Program-made: the position numbers and the translations under genes
From: Symbiodinium sp. CCMP2592
Lineage: Eukaryota > Sar > Dinophyceae > Suessiales > Symbiodiniaceae
Reading direction: 5' to 3'
Length of the DNA: 64,000 bases
Assembly: GCA_905221615.1 (NCBI GenBank)
Contig: CAJNDT010003190.1
Coordinates: 496,001-560,000, forward strand
Part shown: in pieces, positions 21,888 to 33,831 of the stretch
How the letters are laid out: the number at the start of each line of letters is the position of its first letter
Position numbering within the stretch: the stretch's first letter is position 1
The notes under the pieces: generated by a model
What the model saw: only the letters and a program-made list of their open reading frames with translations
What the model was told of the DNA's origin: nothing
Database searches by the model: none

Positions 21888-22031
21888 GTACAAAGTATAT
21901 AGCATATAGTATATGGTGTATACTCAGTATAGAGTATATACTATATAGTATATGGTGTACACTTAGTATTATATAGTATATACTATATAGTATATGGTGT
22001 ATACTTAGTATATAGTATATAGTATACAACA
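21888..22031. repeat. AT-rich repeat with TATAGTATATGGTGTA units
   Basis: Two to three copies of a ~55-bp block made of TATATAGTATATGG and GTATACTTAGTATA parts, with many self-complementary TATA stretches. Minus-strand Ile/Tyr/His-rich peptides come from this repeat. Confidence 0.85.
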
Positions 22032-22434
22032 TGCAATTTACAGTCCCCCATCTAAGTTCGACGCGTACCCCATGCCCGCACGACCTGAACGCGCTACCCT
22101 TCTGGTCGCACAGACACCGGCCATAAGGTAATTGCACAAAGAGCTACTTGGAGGATCGGAGGACGTAGTAAGAAAGGTTATATTTTACCATAACTGGAGT
22201 TGTAAGTAATTAATAAATTGTTTAAAAGTATTGCTACCTTACTTATAACTTTAGTTACTCCGTTCTCGGATCCTTTAACTACACCCTAAACCCTAAGCCC
22301 CTTTATAGAACTCTTTAAGGGTCCCTATGCTCCTTTAAGTATCGGTCATTCCTTCAGGCCTCGCTTTCGTTCCTTTCAGGTCCGGCAACCCCTTTGGTCG
22401 CCATCCCAAAGGCTCCATGTACCCATATAGTAAA

Positions 22435-22483
22435 TACTTAGGCCTTAAAGGGGCCCCTGTATAGCTACTTTAAGGCCTAAGTA
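22435..22483. repeat. Short perfect hairpin
   Basis: TACTTAGGCCTTAAAG (22,435-22,450) and its exact complement CTTTAAGGCCTAAGTA (22,468-22,483) around a 17-base loop. It is half the size of the foldback elements and could be a small member or an internal deletion. Confidence 0.8.
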
Positions 22484-22739
22484 GAGCCATAGGGCATGCT
22501 GGTCCGTCTCGATTTGACGTGTCGGGTTCGGTTGCATTAGAACCCTACATCCTTTACGGCGGTTTGTGCGACTCCAACATAGGTCGAACCCTTTACACAT
22601 AAGAGTCAATGCACATTGCAGAGTCAAGGCGCATTGCATGGCTGTGTGCTGGGGCTCTGATCTAGTTGTTTCCGGATAGGGGTCTATTGAATAGGGTGTT
22701 TGGCAACCCATGTACACACATGGGTACATTCTCAACAAC

Positions 22740-24160
22740 TGTACTCATGGAAGAGGCGTCCAAGTAGTGCTTGCATCTAATACCAGACGGGCTGTTGGGA
22801 TTGACAGGAGTTTTCGAACAGTAGGGTTTGTATCAGAGTTGGTACCAGTATGATGATGGCTACCCTCAAAGACGTCATCTTCGGAGGCTGTTGCGAATGC
22901 CGTCAAACGGCCATGAGGCACGCATCGTTCATCAGGTTGCCGACATCTGTCATGGGTAGGTGAGATGCCGGATGCGAACACATGGATGATCGCGGGTCTT
23001 GATGTAGCATTGGCAAATGTTAATTTTCGCACGGAGGATCTCGCTGCCTTTGTTTAGGATCGCATGCGGAGTTCTCAGAAGTTATCTTATTGGTGGTTGT
23101 GCTATGATGGGACCGTCTGATCATCATGCCGAGCATGGTGACGGTGATCGCGGCGCTGTTGATGGTGAGCCTCGCCCCAACCTTCGATTCCGAGCGCGGA
23201 ATCTTAGAATCAAATCCCAGGCCCGTAACATTACACGATAGTCGAGGGCTACACCAGGTGGCATGAAAAATAGGCAGGGTGAAGGATCCTTTATGACATG
23301 TACAAGGACCCTCCCTTGGGTTTGTCTTGCTCCCTCCCCTGGAACCCTTTGAGGTGAACATTAAGCAAACTTATCTTTCCCAGCCCCAGCGCCAGTGCTG
23401 AACCCGGAACCTGAAAGCAAAGAAAGCCCAGCCTCCAAATCGACGAGCCAGCTCCTGTACCTTGCAGCGCCGAACCCCGACGAGGATCAGTTGGTTCTCC
23501 TCGTGACGGTTTTCGCACACGAGCTGACTTTCGGTCGAAACGGGCATGTCTTGCTCTTTTCTCGCCGTGACAGCGTGACTTAGATAACAGGGTTTCGCGG
23601 AAGGCAGAGAATGTGTTGAAAGCATCGAAGAAGAACAGGCAATGGTGTCTCAGTGTGTTCCCCACCGGTACAATGACCGTTGTCTTCGGCGATGCGTGAC
23701 AAGAAATGCGTTGGTATTCGGAGGATCCCTGTTGCTTGAGCCAACCAGCCGGGATCCTGAAGGTGTTTTCGGCACGTTGATCTGTAGGCAACAGTCGGCA
23801 ACAGTTCAAGCTCTATAGCGTTTAAGCCCCTCGCAATCCCAATTTCCAAAGTTTGCGTTTCAACTGTCCAGCCACCTGGGTATGCATTTACATTCGTGTC
23901 CCCTTTTGGGATGGGGAGTCTGTCTTCAATCGCATTGCCAGAGCATCGTTTTGAACAGTGCAACGTTCTGGCCCGAACCTTCAAGCTTATGACCCAAACG
24001 CCTGACAACGGAGCCTGGATAGATTGTATTGTAATAGTTATGCCTTAGTAGGGTTCCTTGCTAATAGCCATATGTTAAAACATATCCCGAAACGCTATCT
24101 TGATGAGTAAGACCTTTTTTGTTAAACCGGCAGCCCCAAGCCATCAAACCGCGAGAGCCA
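22740..24160. other. Unique-sequence island, possible decayed gene
   Basis: About 1.4 kb almost free of TTTAGGG units and foldback elements. Minus-strand frames of 95, 172 and 142 codons overlap (22,745-23,032, 23,291-23,809, 23,580-24,008) without one continuous frame, and no conserved motif is recognised. A frameshifted or intron-containing gene on the minus strand is possible but not supported. Confidence 0.35.
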
Positions 24161-25313
24161 TGAAGCGATGGATCCCTCAGCCCTGCTCGGGATTAGGGTT
24201 TCTGTAAAGTTTAAGGCTTGTGTCGGTTTCCAAGGTGTGTGTGTGTGTGTCGGCACTAGGGCCACTAGGGTGTCTTTAGGGTTGGGGATTTATTTACGGC
24301 TCCGACAAACAGAGATTCAGGATGCCCTAAACCCGCAACCCTAAATCCTAAACCCTAAACCCTAAGCCCGTAAGATGGCGTGCCCAAGCCATGGCCAGGT
24401 TATCATCGTGGTTGGCGAGTCGTGGAAAGCCGACAACCCGGATTAAGGGCTGACTTTTGGGTACGATAGGGTTTAGAGTTTATAGGGTTTAGGGTTTAGG
24501 GTAATTTTTGGCCTGAACAAGCAGACTAGGGCTTTGGCTTATGTAAGGAACCCCAAAGAATATGGTCGGTGACTTTCAAGCTTCTATATTATCATTATGT
24601 CTGCCTGTTCCAGCATCCCGATGTGTGTTGCTAGGACCTGGGAGCTCGTTTTATTCTTACGACGGCTTGTCCGATTAGCGCAGCTACGACAATTATGATG
24701 ATTAGCCAGTGTCAAGGCTTGCATACCATGACATGTTTGTCTGCAGTCAGTACTACCGTTATATGCAGTACTCGAACCTTCTGTGACCCCGACGATTCTT
24801 CCCGGGTCGAGGCGTCTACCTCAGCAATATATTGGGGGTGAATCTTCCCTACAGTCGCTTCGGGCACCTGACTATATAGAAGTTGGCGACCGTCAAGAAC
24901 TTACCTAGCGTGGAACCCAAGAGAGTCAGTAGCTTTGTGTATGAGCGTGCTCGACCCTCGATAGGGAGCAGATCGTTGATCAGATTGGGTTTGGCACAGG
25001 ATGAAAACCAAAGCCCACCCTGAAGCCCAAGACCACCCTCAATCCCCCCGTAAACCCTGAACTCTGAACATGTCCCTAGACGGATGGGTTTACATCCCGC
25101 ATGCTGAAAAAGGCCCATTGAGTTAAAACGAAACTACGAACCTGAACCCCTAAACACTAAACCCTAAACCCTAAACCAAACCTTATCAAAAGTCCGATGC
25201 ACTTAAAAAAACCAAACCTTATCCCTGAAACACCGGCCATCAGCCCCCGAACGCCGACGCCCGACGAAAAACTGTTGAACCTCAGCCCCGAAGCTGGGTT
25301 CAGAGTTGACATT

Positions 25314-25417
25314 TGGGAGTTTCAAAAAAAATGGGGTAGCTTATTTGGCGTCTTTGTAATACAGATCCTACCATTTAGGGTACTATATTAGGCTCCCCTA
25401 TTTTCAAAAAACTCCGG
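25314..25417. mobile_element. Foldback element, family A (copy 5)
   Basis: TGGGAGTTTCAAAAAAAATG at the left, ATTTTCAAAAAACTCCGG at the right, TT on both sides. Both arms have lost the CCG/CGG step in the same place (TTTCAAAA and TTTTCAAA), a paired change. Centre CAGATCCTACCATTTAGGGT. Confidence 0.82.
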
Positions 25418-25481
25418 TTTGAGCGCAAGAAAGCAGCGGGATGTGAGTTGAGGGGTCTTTGACGCTTTAATTATACAACTA

Positions 25482-25587
25482 GGATGCCCAGTAGTACCCT
25501 TATTCCCTTTTTGTAGTCCTAGGTTCCTTATAAAGTTACCCAATACCAAAAAGAGAGGCCTTTTTATTCTTAGGTTACTGGGTATCC
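25482..25587. mobile_element. Foldback element, family H (copy 1)
   Basis: GGATGCCCAGTAGTACCCTT and GGTTACTGGGTATCC, with TA outside both ends. The centre is CCTAGGTTCCTTATAAAGTT. Confidence 0.82.
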
Positions 25588-25674
25588 TAAACAACCCACA
25601 CCTCAACTGAGGGGTCTGATTCTGGGGTTTTGGTTCTGAGCCCGGAACCCTGAAACATCCTATAACCATACAGG

Positions 25675-25775
25675 GAACTCCAGAAAGCTGGAATATGGTT
25701 TCATGGTAGGATACCCTATAATTTACCATAGAAGGGTTAGGATAATCATATTCCAACTTTCTGGCTTTTACCTTA
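25675..25775 (-). mobile_element. Foldback element, family I (copy 1), intron-like ends
   Basis: The palindromic part CCAGAAAGCTGGAATATGGT / ATCATATTCCAACTTTCTGG is bounded by non-palindromic bases shared with the other copy. On the minus strand it reads AAGGTAAAAGCC at the start and CTGGAGTTC at the end, so it could act as a GT...AG intron. Confidence 0.75.
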
Positions 25776-26633
25776 TATCCCCTATAAACCTCACACCCAG
25801 GTTACAACGGAACCCGCATCACGTCCCTTCGGCACGTGAGGGACCTTTGGCACGAGACGTGCGGAGCTTAGCCGTTTCAGGGACTTCTCAGAGGATGGTT
25901 TAGGGTTTAGAATTTAGTGTTTAGGGTTTAGGATTTCATTGCACCGTATGTTTCTTTCAAGGATCTATAACGGTTCCGTTAAGAGTCCATACAGCTCGTC
26001 TTAAGGATGTATAAGCGTTCGTCTCAGGGATCTACAAAGGCCAGTATATGGGTTTGGGTTTAGTTTTTTTGATTGAGGGCTGCGTTTCTAAACATTATTG
26101 CTCGTAGATTACCACCTTCAGGCCTGGGAGGGTGGAAATTGTTTCTTAAACCCTGACCTAATGAAATCCCGAGCCGTTTCAAGGGCTCCGGGCGATTATC
26201 ATATCTGATCCGTATTCACAACTTGATTTTGAACCCTTTGAAAAGAGTGTTTCGGGTTTGTTTGCATAGGATTCGACAGTGTCTTTTTTGTACCGGCTCT
26301 TTGGCACAATAGTCTGAGTTTGTAATTTCTGATGTTGCGGAAGGCTTTCGTTGAACTCTCCAAACCCCAAATCCTTAAACCCCAAGCCGGGTTTGGAGGG
26401 ATAGCCACCTGGCGATGCCGTGTTTAAGTTCAAGCACGCCAGTAGGTGCAACGTAAGTGCTCCCGACCCCGAAACCTTAAACCCTGAACCCCTAAACGCA
26501 CAAAACCAACATCCTAAATTAAAAGCCGCTTATGTTCTTCCGCGAATAGCAGGTCCCTGGACACTAAGCCATCCCAACAAGCCACAACTTTAGCCTTAAG
26601 CCCTTTGTAATCTAGAGGTTTTGTGGTACAGGG

Positions 26634-26673
26634 TACCCTAAACCCTAAACCCTAAACCCTAAACCCTAAACCG
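26634..26673 (-). repeat. CCCTAAA array
   Basis: Five exact consecutive units. Confidence 0.93.
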
Positions 26674-26764
26674 CAAACGCCAAAGCCCTTGGCAAAAGCT
26701 CGCAGGCGAGAGCAGGTCACCGAAACTTTGTCTGCAGCCTCGGCTGCAAGGGCCCCAGGAAGAA

Positions 26765-26875
26765 CCAGGTTTAGGGTTTAGGGTTTTCAAGATCTTTTGG
26801 CGGGTGCGGTCTCGGATTTAGGGTTTAGGGTTTTCAAGTTTTTTTTTTTTTTGGGGGGGGGGGTGGGTCCCGGTG
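26765..26875 (+). repeat. TTTAGGG units and poly-T/poly-G tract
   Basis: Two GGTTTAGGGTTTTCAAG blocks about 55 bp apart, followed by a run of T and then G at 26,839-26,862. Confidence 0.85.
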
Positions 26876-27475
26876 GTTCGGTGATGGCGCCGGTTTCGGG
26901 TTCGGTGGTTTGAGGTGTAGGATATAGCTTTTGTCGGGAAATGACGTTTCGCGAAGGGGCTGCTGCCATTCATCGTTTCGAAGGTGTGCAGAAGGTTTCC
27001 GGATTGGTGTTCGTGAGTCTTATGGTCTCTGGCCATTGCTAAGTTGCGATTTGAAGTCGGCTGCAAGGTGCCGGACGGCTTCACCCCCAATCACGTCGAG
27101 AAACCATGGCTACAGCACAAGCAAACGTCGAGAAAAGCTACTGAAGCCATGCAGCGTGATCATGCTAGGTAAGAAGCTTTGTGCTATGTAATTAGTTTCA
27201 ATGGTGAGGCTTCCCCTACGCCATGCAGAAGGTAGTTTGTGTTTATCCCTGCTGGTGTCACTGGTTCTGCATGCGTGGGCGGATCACGGCCGAGCTTGAA
27301 ATTGATGTAGAGTTCAAGCTCGAGAAAGGGAGAAGAGTTTCACGAGTTTGGGTTCAGGGAGTCCAGTTGATACCGGCCGAAGGAGTTTAGGGTTTTGGAA
27401 TGCACATTCACTGGCTTTGTTCCAGAGCATCCAGCGAAGGAACTTTTGGCTGCAGGGCGTCGGGGACCCACTATA

Positions 27476-27639
27476 GGGGCCTCTATAATTAGAATAGGGT
27501 CTTTGGGGTCCATTATACTGTAATTAGAATAAGGAACCACCAACATGGTACTAAATAATTAGAATAGGGTTTTTGGGCCCATTGTACGAAAACTAGAATA
27601 AGGAACCACCAAAAAAGTATTGGGAATTATTTAGGCCCC
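27476..27639. mobile_element. Family F foldback element with internal duplication
   Basis: The ends are GGGGCCTCTATAATTAGAAT and TTATTTAGGCCCC with TA outside both. A block running from AATTAGAATAGGGT to AAGGAACCACCA is present twice (about 27,487-27,544 and 27,557-27,612), which makes the element 164 bp instead of about 100. Confidence 0.82.
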
Positions 27640-27700
27640 TATAATAAAAAGGCCTTAAGGTTCGGCCCACAGCCTGCTGCCGAAACCTTTAAACCCTCAA

Positions 27701-27840
27701 GGACCCTTAAGGAACCCTTTTAAGGAACCCCAAACCCCACAGCAAACCCTAAGCCCTAAGGCCCGCAAGAGGACCCTTAAGGAACCCTTTTAAGGAACCC
27801 TAAACCCCACAGCAAACCCTAAACCCTAAGGCCCGCAAGA
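27701..27840 (+). repeat. 70-bp direct tandem duplication
   Basis: Two copies starting GGACCCTTAAGGAACCC at 27,701 and 27,771, nearly identical. Each contains ACAGCAAACCCTAA and ends GGCCCGCAAGA. Confidence 0.93.
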
Positions 27841-27881
27841 GGACCCTGAACCACAAACCGTAAATCTAACTGTTGCAATTA

Positions 27882-27971
27882 CCCATGGGCCCCAAAGTGG
27901 TTCTTTTTTGGGATTACCTTATAGGATTCTACATATGAACCCCCAAAAGGAACTACTTTGGGCCCTTAGGG
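27882..27971. mobile_element. Foldback element, family D (copy 2)
   Basis: CCCATGGGCCCCAAAGTGGT and AACTACTTTGGGCCCTTAGGG, with TA at both ends. The centre, ATTACCTTATAGGATTCTAC, is shared with the other copies. Confidence 0.85.
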
Positions 27972-28063
27972 TATGCTCAGGCTTGGGTCAGTGTGCTTCA
28001 CCAAAACTGCTCCTTCCTACTACGGTTTCAACACGCCGGTACAGCCCAACATAATAAAGGGGG

Positions 28064-28158
28064 CGGGGGCTTAGTAATTAGAATAGGACTCTGGGGCACA
28101 TTATACTGTAATTACAGTAAGGAACCCGCAAAATCGTATTAGTAATCATCTAGGTCCC
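28064..28158. mobile_element. Foldback element, family F (degraded)
   Basis: GGGGGCTTAGTAATTAGAAT and AGTAATCATCTAGGTCCC arms with TATACTGTAATTACAGTAAG at the centre. Confidence 0.65.
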
Positions 28159-28317
28159 TATATCAGTTATTCCATCCCAGGGTTAAGAAGAAGACACTAC
28201 TGAAACCGTAGGTTACGGCAGTTTAAGGTGTGCTGTGCTGAGGAGGCCGCGGAAGAGTCTCCGAGCTCGCCGATATCTGCGAGCCCGACGAAATCGAAGT
28301 GGGATCCTCTTCCTGTG

Positions 28318-28445
28318 GTTTAGGGTTTAGGGCTTTAGGAGTTTAGGGTGTAGGGGTTTAGGGTTTAGGGTTTAGGGATTTAGTGGTTTAGGGGTTTAGG
28401 GTTTAGGGGTTTAGGGTTTTTAGAGGTTTATGGGTTTGGGGTTTA
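28318..28445 (+). repeat. TTTAGGG tract
   Basis: About 15 mixed TTTAGGG, TTTAGGGG and TTTAGTGG units. Confidence 0.9.
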
Positions 28446-28923
28446 TGGCTTAGGAATGGGATCCTTTAAGGGTTTCTTTATTTAAGGGATCCTTTAAATG
28501 TAAGGGTTCCTTTACCGGGGTTTTGGGCTGATAGGCCTAGGGTTTCTTTAAGAATTGGCTTGGGGTTAAGGGTTTGGATTTCGATTGAGTTTTAAGAACG
28601 AGGGTTTCAGGGTTGATAGGGTACCCTTTTTTTGGTTTAGGGTTCGAGTTTAAGGGTTCAGGGTTTATCGTGCAGGGTTTAGGGCGTGGCGAGGCGTCAT
28701 AGCGGTTTGTGGGTTGAGGGCTTGCAGTGGTTCGCAATTTGCACTTTCGGGTTGAGGGTACAGGGTTTTGGGTTTTCGCGTTTAGGGGTCGTTGTTTCGG
28801 GTGGGCTCAGGTTTAAGGTGCAGTGTTTGTGGTGCAGGCTGTTCGGCACATACTTCCGGTGTTTTGTGTCAGAGTGCAAGATTGGGACTGGCGTTTGTTG
28901 GTGGCAGATGTTGGCACAAGGTA

Positions 28924-29013
28924 CCCATAGGCCCCATAGCAGTTCCTTGTTGGGATTACCTTAATAGAATTCTAAACATGAACCCAAAAAAGGATTACTT
29001 TGGGGCCTTGGGG
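28924..29013. mobile_element. Foldback element, family D (copy 3)
   Basis: CCCATAGGCCCCATAGCAGT and GATTACTTTGGGGCCTTGGGG-like arms with TA outside both ends. An open frame on + runs through it, so it is not evidence of coding. Confidence 0.82.
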
Positions 29014-29877
29014 TATTCAGTCATGGTCACAGTATTGATGTTGGGACTTGGGCTGAAGGTGTACGCGTTGCTCTTCCGCCGGGGGCTGCCGAGTCTCTGG
29101 GGATTCGATTCTTGCGCCTCCATTGAGCCTGACACACGAGCATCCCCCTGAAGCTTCAGAAATAAGTGAACCAAGAGGAAGAACAGAATAACATAGATAC
29201 GGTAGGTTCGGGATCCCGGTTGTTGAAACTCCTGACCCCAAAACCGCCAAACCCCTCATCAACCCTAAACCCCAAGGTCCTAAGCACAGACCCTTGCATT
29301 CCAGTGCACAAGCCGTTTTCAGCTTTTGTCTGGACCCGACTCCGTTCTGTAAGGATCGTGCGAAACCGTCCGTTGGAGAGCCTGACTGTAGATCGTCTCA
29401 AGGCAGCATCGTGCCGTGTACTCACCAAAAGTTAAAGTCGCTGCTATTTTCTCAAATCCTAAACAACAAGTAATACTGCTGAGGCTCAAAAGCCCTTTGC
29501 CCCAACCTCTAGGGCACCTAGACGCGACCCCACGACATCCTCAAGCCACTTTGTAAGCTTGTCACCCCTAGCTCTATAGCCCTGAAACTGTAAGGCCGCG
29601 AAACCTAAAACCCTGACCCTTTCACCAACCTAAAGCACCCCACGCCTTCATTAACTTTGCGGGTCGGTGAACCCCAAAGCCACCCAATGAATTGAAACTT
29701 TGACAAAGCCCCGAGGGCCCATGCGCATAAACGAGAATTACTTGGGCCTTGAAGTGGTGGTTCAGGGTTTAAAGGTGTTCCCGTACAGGTATTTTCGGAC
29801 CAAAGCATAATATTGCCATCTGGGTAGTTGAGCCCGAAAAGCTTTGAAGTAATCCGGACACTTGGAGCCCTAATATA

Positions 29878-29950
29878 GGGGCCTTAACAATTTCCTATAG
29901 GTTTGGGGGCTTCCCTAGTGTGATTATAGTATAATAATGGGCCCAGAAGC
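29878..29950. mobile_element. Partial family F foldback element
   Basis: GGGGCCTTAACAATTTCCTA and the core GATTATAGTATAATAATGGG are present. The right arm is missing. Confidence 0.6.
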
Positions 29951-30349
29951 CATATTCTGATAGCTGAGAGTTCAACGGATGCACAAGTCATCTCCAACTT
30001 CATTCGCACCAGACTCATGTCCGCACCGGCCCAGAAGCCTATTCTTTTTTATTACAACCCCTACATTAGAGCATTATAGAGCCTAACAAGCCGAATTTTC
30101 AAGGTCGTCCGGGATCTTCATCCGCCTGTGCCCCAGCAGGGGAGTTCTGGCGCGTATGGCTCAGAGTTTGGGGTTTGGGGTTTAGGGATTTATAGGCTGT
30201 AGGGATTCAGGACTCCGGGTGAAGGATGGTTTAGAGTTCAGGGCTTCGTTTAGAGCTTAGGCTTACGGTTTGGAGCATTATTTGGGGAGGGGCGGGTGTG
30301 TTAAGTTCAAGTTTTCGGTGCGGTGGAGAACCGTAAGGCACAAGATCCT

Positions 30350-31255
30350 GAATGAAGCTGCGAACTTTCTCTTTGTTTTAGAAGCACTTTTCCTCATGGC
30401 TTTTGCAATGACCTTGGGGTAGAATGCCTCAAGAGCACATTAAAGCGATCAAGGCACCCATGTCGCTCCCGAACTCCACTCCGCGATTTCCCAAACCAAG
30501 GACAAGTTGTAATTGACCGTTCACGAAAATGTGTAAGCATTTGGTAACCGTCGGAAACATTAGGCAGATAATGCTGGTTGGAAAACGACGAAGTAATGGG
30601 TAACATTGCACAGGAAACCTTCGAATGGAAGCCTTAGACAAAGCAAGACACCGCACACATGCCATACAGTTCAACAGATCTCCAACCAGTCAGCAACTTA
30701 TGCTATAGTGCTGCCACAAGACCACTGAACAGTCGTTAGCAAACCCAAACAAGAAGCAATCATCCACAACAGTTGTCTGAACACAAATTACACAACTTCC
30801 CAAATGACAGCATCCAACACACACAGAGACTGTACAACTCAACCTCAAAAACAAGTTGAAGGTCACACTTAAAGAATAAAGACTTGGCCAAATACGAAGG
30901 TGCAAATCAAGTTACAAGCCATCTACTAAGACAAAGACAATTCGAAGCCTTCGACCCAAAGTACAGCAGCATCAAAATCAGCAACACGCAGCACTGTTTC
31001 ATAGGCAGATGGCTGATATATGCAGTCTCCACTGTCCAGCAACCCTCTGGCCCCCCAGGCAGGCTTTCGGTGAGATTTCTCTGATCCGTGAGCCGTGGAA
31101 ATGAGCCGGAATTAATACGTCATTACATCTTCCAGACTCAACAACAGCGCTCTAAAGAACTCATTCATCTCAGGATTCCTCAAGTTGTGGGAGTATTTGC
31201 CCTGAAGCCTCAAACCCTGGGCCTGAAAATCATAACATTACCGAAATCCCAGTCT
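30350..31255. other. Unique-sequence island, possible decayed gene on the minus strand
   Basis: About 0.9 kb without telomere-like repeats or foldback elements. Minus-strand frames of 70-81 codons (30,394-30,674 and 30,690-30,905) follow one another with hydrophobic, Cys-rich composition, but no single frame continues. I do not recognise any motif. It ends at an abrupt TTTAGGG array at 31,261. Confidence 0.35.
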
Positions 31256-31260
31256 CTAAA

Positions 31261-31331
31261 TAGGGTTTAGGGTTCAGGGTTTAGGGTTTAGGGTTTAGGG
31301 TTTAGGGTTTAGGGTTTAGGGTTTAGGGTTA
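31261..31331 (+). repeat. Near-perfect TTTAGGG array
   Basis: Ten units, nine of them exact, joined directly to unique sequence on the left. Confidence 0.95.
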
Positions 31332-31765
31332 GACCCCACCAACTCAACCTCGAGCCCTATAAACCCCACGGGTGAGATGGTGTGTGCCCACGGCAGAGGT
31401 CTTGGCTTACAAAACGATGATGCCCCTTGGCGCGATTGGTTACATGGTTGTGTAGGTTTTTGTTTCCGTTTTAGGGGTTTTGTTTGGGTGGTGTGAATAA
31501 CAAGTATAGCGGGTATTCCCCCAAGGGCAGCTTAGGGCAAGTGCCTCTGGGATTGAGATGTTTTGTGCTGCGATTAGGTGAAGGTTTGGGAGCCTTGGTG
31601 ATTTGATTCAGAGAATGGGGAACTCGAGTACAGACCCTCCAGGTAGGCTAGTAATCCCAAGCACCCGTATTGTCATGACACATACTAAACACCCTTTTTC
31701 TTTCACGGCCTTCATATTCGGAACCCGGACTCAGATGCTTATCAAGAGAAGGGGGTTGATCTTTC

Positions 31766-31865
31766 CTTAGGGGTACTTAGAATCATGTTTTAAAGCTTTG
31801 GTTATTATAGTCCCTAAGAAACAGCTAAAATTATAATTTTTGCTAGGGTTCTAAGTTCAGTATAG
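31766..31865. mobile_element. Family O repeat (copy 1)
   Basis: CTTAGGGGTACTTAGAA at the left and GGTTCTAAGTTCAGTATAG at the right, with TAGTCCCTAAGAAACAGC inside. It closely matches 56,809-56,906. The arms are only partly complementary (ACTTAGAA / TTCTAAGT). Confidence 0.72.
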
Positions 31866-32019
31866 TATCCGGAGGGTTCCCACATTCGGAAAGCTTGAAG
31901 TTGGGTGAACGCAGGAGAAGTTCAGGATTCCAACAAGTTCAGGATTCCATGCCCTCTGGCTGACAAGCCGGTGGATGCAAGAAGGGCTTGAAGAGAGGCT
32001 TGGGGTTCAGAGTGTGCAT

Positions 32020-32185
32020 GTCCGTGCATATATATATATATATATACATATATTTATATATGTGTGTGTGTGTGTGCACACGCATACACGTATCACATAT
32101 CTATCGAAGTATCTATCTGTCTATCTGTATGCTTCTGTATATCTATCCTTCTATCCAGTATCTCTTTACCTATCTACGCACTCTG
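32020..32185 (+). repeat. TA, TG and CTAT microsatellite cluster
   Basis: TATATATA, then TGTGTGTG, then degenerate CTATCTATC. The Ile/Tyr-rich frames across it are artefacts. Confidence 0.9.
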
Positions 32186-32346
32186 GTTGGACTTGTGAAG
32201 CCATGTCTATAAACCCAGTTTAAAGGCTCTGTTAAGCCCGACAAACGCTATCTTGATTCGGTGCCTTAGCCCCTAAACCCACAACCCGAAACCCTACACC
32301 CTACACCCTGGACCCTGAACCCAAACCTTATAAACCCTAAACCCTA

Positions 32347-32398
32347 TACTAGTAGTAATAGCAGCAGTAGTAGTGATAGTAGTAGTAGAAGAAGTAGC
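32347..32398 (+). repeat. AGT microsatellite
   Basis: Imperfect AGT run between two CCCTAAA tracts, the same unit as the large array at 2.8-3.2 kb. Confidence 0.85.
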
Positions 32399-33450
32399 AG
32401 AACCCTAAACCCTAAACCCTCTGTCATGTGCAGGACATTGTCCTCGATGCTGCAGCAGCCATGGAAGCAGAAGCAGGGGCTGGGCCCGCAGTGCAAACAC
32501 GAGGGGGGCGGAGGGCTTGCAGGATACTTGAGTTTAAAGGTTGGTTGGAGTTTGGGAATTAGGATACTAGTGCCTTATTGAGGGTCTTAAGTTCATGTGT
32601 TGTTGGTGAGCTTCTGCGCGAAGTCTGAGGGTTTGGTGACATCTGGAGTAGAGGCATGTGGTCGCTTCGACAGTCTTGGGCTCAGGGCTTCAGATCCGGT
32701 TTTGGGGACGCGGAGTTTCTTCTAAATATCTTTGAAGACTAGGGTCAGGTGCCAGAGTCGTGTTGCTAAAGCCCGAACCCTGAGAACAAATCTAGGCCCG
32801 AAAACACTGAACCGTACTGTGCTGCCCTGAAGATGCTAGCGAAACGCCAGCATACCAGGAAAGCTAAAGCAACAACAGCAGCTCAAACCCCTATTAACTT
32901 ATGAGGCAGCGAAGTTTTGTTCCTGACATGCATCTCAGAAACCCCTCCTGCATCTCCTGAGCCCGGCGACCAATTCACCGACCGCCCTACACCCGAAACT
33001 CCTGGCTGTTTAGGGTTCAGGGACCTTGGGAACGCCTACAAATTCCGCCCCAGAAAAAAGAGAGACGCACAAACGAAGCATCGTCAGGAATTTGAGATTC
33101 TCGGTCTACGCGCAGGAGTGGCGTAAGGGGTGATGGATCAACGATGCACGGTACTGTGAAGAGACGCAGCATAGTCAGGATAAAGATATAATCTAGAGTC
33201 GGAATAGTTGCAACATCTTGACACCTTATTCTAGTCTTTGTATGATTATTCAGTGGGTCAGTGGGCCCCAAAACCCTAGCGGAATTACTGCGGCCCAGCC
33301 TGTCAGGTGCTGCGGACGCATGCCATCGAAAGAGCGTCCCGGCCTTTGCTGCTCACTATACGGGCCCTATGTATGATAAATAGAACAGGATTTTGGGAGT
33401 ATAGTATAAGTATACTCTAGTTTTCTGACTCCCTTCTATTTCCCTGATGT

Positions 33451-33540
33451 CGGAACCTGGCCCCATAAAACCCAATATATTAGGATTCATATAGGGAACT
33501 CACTTGTAACAGAGACCCAGGGTTTCTTAATCAGGTTCCT
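33451..33540. mobile_element. Foldback element, family P (copy 3)
   Basis: CGGAACCTGGCCCCATAAAA and GGGTTTCTTAATCAGGTTCC arms. The centre contains ATTAGGATTCATATAGGG. The arms are less perfect than in copy 2. Confidence 0.6.
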
Positions 33541-33730
33541 ATACTCAAGCTCTGTGTCCCTAGATCCCTAAACCCTAAACCCCAAACCTTCTTTTTCCCT
33601 AATCCTCAAGCTCTGTGTCCCTAGATCCGACTGCTCACAACCTCCGTCCCAAGTCGCAAGCCGAAGGCAATGGTCTGTCCTGAACAAGAAACGATCATGG
33701 TCTGAGCTTCAGACTGCAAAATATTCTGTA

Positions 33731-33831
33731 GGGGCCTTAATAATTAGAAAAGGGTTGTGAGGGTTCCTTGTTATAACTTTAGGACTTTAGGATAATATTC
33801 CCCAAAACCCTAGTCTAATTTTTAGCGCCCC
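33731..33831. mobile_element. Foldback element, family F (copy 5)
   Basis: GGGGCCTTAATAATTAGAAA and CTAGTCTAATTTTTAGCGCC with TA outside both ends. Confidence 0.82.

Noticed and set aside
22745..24008. Minus-strand gene in the unique island
   Set aside because: No single long frame, no motif recognised and no clear splice pattern. It is reported only as a possible decayed gene.
28792..29151. 119-codon plus frame considered as a membrane protein
   Set aside because: It crosses a complete family D foldback element and degenerate telomere-like sequence.
30394..30905. Reverse-transcriptase-like remnant on the minus strand
   Set aside because: A hydrophobic stretch with VVDDCFLFG invited the comparison, but no catalytic YxDD-type context or neighbouring motifs could be supported.
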